From positions 1 through 7,939 of the forward strand of contig JAIFNK010000118.1 in NCBI GenBank assembly GCA_020047775.1: a DNA stretch of 7,939 nt, in the 5' to 3' direction. The translations under genes and the position numbers were made by a program. A model generated the notes under the pieces. That model was not told the origin of the DNA. It was given only the letters and a program-made list of their open reading frames with translations, and searched no databases. The DNA is from Akkermansia sp. Its GTDB lineage: Bacteria > Verrucomicrobiota > Verrucomicrobiia > Verrucomicrobiales > Akkermansiaceae. Below are positions 6,596 through 7,939 of this stretch, piece by piece (positions within the stretch are counted from its first letter, which is position 1; every line of letters begins with the position of its first letter).

Positions 6596-7384
6596 ATGTC
6601 CGACAAGCTCGCTGAAATCATCGCCACCAAACACCAAGAGGTCGCCGCCCTGATGCCGCGCGCGGCGCTGCTGCGGGCGGGAGCACTGCAACGCAACGAT
6701 TTCGGCGGATTCCGCGCGGCACTCGACCGCGGACCAGGCCAGCTCGGAGTCATCGCCGAGGTGAAAAAGGCGTCGCCCTCGGTCGGCTTGATCGATCCGA
6801 ACTTCGACCCGGTCCGCCAAGCGAAGCGCTATCTGGAAGGCGGCGCGTCGTGCCTCTCGATCCTCACGGATGAGAAATATTTCCAAGGCTCGCTCGCCTA
6901 TCTCTCGCAAATCTCGAAATTTTCCGTCGCGCCGCTGCTGCGCAAGGACTTCACCATCCACGAGGTGCAGATCCACGAAGCGGTGGTCACCGGGGCGGAC
7001 GCTATTTTGCTCATCGTCGCCGCGCTGGATGACGAAACGCTGCGCCGCCTCTACGACGAGGCGAAGTCGTTCATGCTCGACGTGCTCGTGGAAGTCCACG
7101 ACCTGCGGGAAATGGAGCGCGCGCTCGAACTCGGCGCGGACCTCATTGGCGTGAACAACCGGAATTTAAAGACCTTCGCCGTCGATCTCGCCACCACCGA
7201 GCAACTCGCGGAAGAGGTGCCGGACGACGTGCTGCTCGTTTCCGAAAGCGGGATCAAATCACTTGAAGACGCCCAGCGCGTGCTCGACGCCGGGGCGAAC
7301 GCGGTGCTCATCGGCGAGGCGCTGATGCGCGCGCACGACCCCTCGCGGGAAATCGAGGCCTATCTGGCGCTGGAAAGTGCCTGA
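6596..7384 (+). CDS. trpC: Indole-3-glycerol phosphate synthase
   Basis: TrpC closes carboxyphenylamino-deoxyribulose phosphate to indole-3-glycerol phosphate in tryptophan synthesis, in the cytoplasm. The 262 residues match a monofunctional enzyme; there is no fused TrpF domain. The (beta/alpha)8-barrel motifs are in order: EVKKASPS (55-62) with E55 and K57, SILTDEKYF (88-96), PLLRKDF (113-119) with catalytic K117, LVEVHD (164-169), GVNNRNL (185-191), SESGI (216-220) and IGEALM (239-244). The reading frame stays open further upstream across the tRNA gene, but ATG 6596 starts exactly at the family's usual N-terminus. No Shine-Dalgarno sequence or clear promoter is seen in the 110 bases between it and the divergent tRNA. 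It is not in a trp operon: no other trp gene is in the window, and the downstream gene is ribosomal. Confidence 0.97.
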   Translation: MSDKLAEIIATKHQEVAALMPRAALLRAGALQRNDFGGFRAALDRGPGQLGVIAEVKKASPSVGLIDPNFDPVRQAKRYLEGGASCLSILTDEKYFQGSLAYLSQISKFSVAPLLRKDFTIHEVQIHEAVVTGADAILLIVAALDDETLRRLYDEAKSFMLDVLVEVHDLREMERALELGADLIGVNNRNLKTFAVDLATTEQLAEEVPDDVLLVSESGIKSLEDAQRVLDAGANAVLIGEALMRAHDPSREIEAYLALESA

Positions 7385-7605
7385 TCCGGGGAAAATCTTC
7401 GCAGTTAGGCAATCGGGGCTCTCCTCCGACGTCGCGGGTCCCGCGACCTGGGCGGCGTGGTGACCCTCAGGCAAGCGGCTACCGGCCAGCCGATGTCCTT
7501 TGGGCGGGTGAAGGTGAATTCGCCGCGACCGGAAAGGCGTCCGGGGAGCTTGATTTGTGGGGGATCCTGGCAACTTCCCCTGATCGATCCTCGCAATGGG
7601 GTGGA
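7385..7605. other. Non-coding stretch downstream of trpC with inverted repeats
   Basis: I see no credible gene here. The stretch contains a near-perfect inverted repeat GTCGCGG-GTC-CCGCGAC (7431-7447), which could be a trpC terminator stem although no T-run follows, and a second one CGGCT-N7-AGCCG (7476-7492). Short open frames on the minus strand (for example 7405-7671) have low-complexity Arg/Pro-rich translations and run through the rpsL promoter, so I treat them as chance. The region could be a dispersed repeat or a decayed sequence; one copy is not enough to tell. Confidence 0.4.
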
Positions 7606-7659
7606 AATTAGAAAAAAGATCAAAATAGGACTTGTCACCTCGGGATCGGCTCCTAGAGT
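7606..7659 (+). promoter_or_regulatory. Candidate rpsL-operon promoter with AT-rich upstream element
   Basis: TTGTCA (7632-7637, five of six matches to the -35 consensus) and TAGAGT (7654-7659, four of six for -10) are 16 bases apart. The 26 bases before the -35 box are strikingly A/T-rich in an otherwise GC-rich region, as expected of an UP element at a strong ribosomal-protein promoter. Transcription would start in or just after the C-run near 7661-7668, giving a leader of about 155 bases before rpsL. Confidence 0.6.
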
Positions 7660-7665
7660 CGCCCC

Positions 7666-7820
7666 CCCCACAGCGAGGGCCGCTGACGATTGGATTCGAA
7701 GCGGCTCAAATTACAGGGAAAATTTATCGGGTGCAGCTCCGGAAAAAAGCTACTACAAGGTCGCCTTGTCGTCGCTCCGGTTTGCCCTCATGGGAAAATC
7801 AGAACCACCGCAAGGAAATC
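7666..7820 (+). promoter_or_regulatory. Long structured 5' leader of rpsL
   Basis: Between the candidate promoter and rpsL lie about 155 untranslated bases. They contain an inverted repeat GCCGCT/AGCGGC with a 15-base loop (7679-7705), a tight hairpin ACAAGG-TCG-CCTTGT (7755-7769), and a small CCC/GGG stem near 7785-7794. AGGA at 7813-7816 is the ribosome binding site, only four bases from the ATG. A leader of this length could be a site of ribosomal-protein autoregulation, but I recognise no known leader family. Confidence 0.4.
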
Positions 7821-7939
7821 ATGCCGACCATCAATCAGCTCGTTCGCAAGGGACGCCTCACTCCGGCCGAAAAGTCGAAGTCACCCGCTCTTGTCAACTG
7901 CCCACAGCGCCGCGGAGTATGTCTTCAAGTCATGACTCG
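7821..7939 (+). CDS. rpsL: 30S ribosomal protein S12, N-terminal part (cut by window end)
   Basis: S12 sits at the 30S decoding centre and helps set translational accuracy; changes in it give streptomycin resistance. Only the first 39 codons are in the window. The start [12 protein letters not shown] is the universal S12 N-terminus, and [11 protein letters not shown] follows near residues 28-38, matching the conserved region. Translation begins at ATG 7821 after AGGA. The known resistance sites lie further on, outside the window. In most bacteria rpsG and fusA follow; those would be to the right. The identity is certain despite truncation. Confidence 0.97.
   Translation, partial: MPTINQLVRKGRLTPAEKSKSPALVNCPQRRGVCLQVMT

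Noticed and set aside
7405..7671. 88-codon minus-strand open frame
   Set aside because: It covers the rpsL promoter region and ends in an Arg-rich run produced by the inverted repeat; no ribosome binding site or recognised domain.
7690..7935. 81-codon plus-strand open frame across the rpsL leader and start
   Set aside because: It starts at TTG with no ribosome binding site and overlaps rpsL in another frame; the S12 N-terminus is certain.
1..7939. CRISPR array, integrase, transposase or attachment site
   Set aside because: I found no regularly spaced repeats, no mobile-element genes and no direct repeat of the tRNA-Gly 3' end in the window.

Overview
The window is a GC-rich bacterial chromosome segment, densely packed with genes on both strands. 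The gene content, the GC richness, the near absence of Shine-Dalgarno sequences and a palindromic intergenic repeat suggest Verrucomicrobiota (Luteolibacter/Verrucomicrobiales-like). That assignment is an inference from recall and was not tested by any search.

Layout. 1-1456 (minus) is the N-terminal 485 codons of a large protein that runs off the left edge. I read it as JetA, the kleisin-like subunit of a Wadjet (SMC-type anti-plasmid) system. 1526-2659 (minus) lies just upstream of it in the same direction and is a MoeB/ThiF-type E1-like enzyme fused to a rhodanese domain. Divergent from these, 2745-5380 (plus) is a run of four closely spaced genes: a redoxin with a CNHC motif, a FabG-type ketoreductase starting at GTG, a stand-alone acyl carrier protein, and a multi-pass membrane protein of the LPG-synthase-TM/flippase-like family. 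A hairpin-rich intergenic repeat at 5398-5489 separates this run from the convergent prmA (5511-6374, minus). tRNA-Gly(GCC) lies directly upstream of prmA (6411-6485, minus). Divergent from the tRNA are trpC (6596-7384, plus), a 436-base non-coding stretch with inverted repeats and a convincing promoter, and the first 39 codons of rpsL (7821 to the right edge).

How the genes work together. tRNA-Gly, prmA and rpsL belong to translation; trpC belongs to tryptophan synthesis; the MoeB-rhodanese protein belongs to sulfur activation. FabG plus ACP plus the membrane protein look like a small lipid or acyl-chain module whose partner genes are not adjacent. The most notable item is the probable Wadjet gene: jetB, jetC and jetD would be expected just beyond the left edge. 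A -10-like TAGA motif recurs upstream of jetA, tRNA-Gly and rpsL, with a TTGTC-type -35 box 16 bases upstream in the last two.
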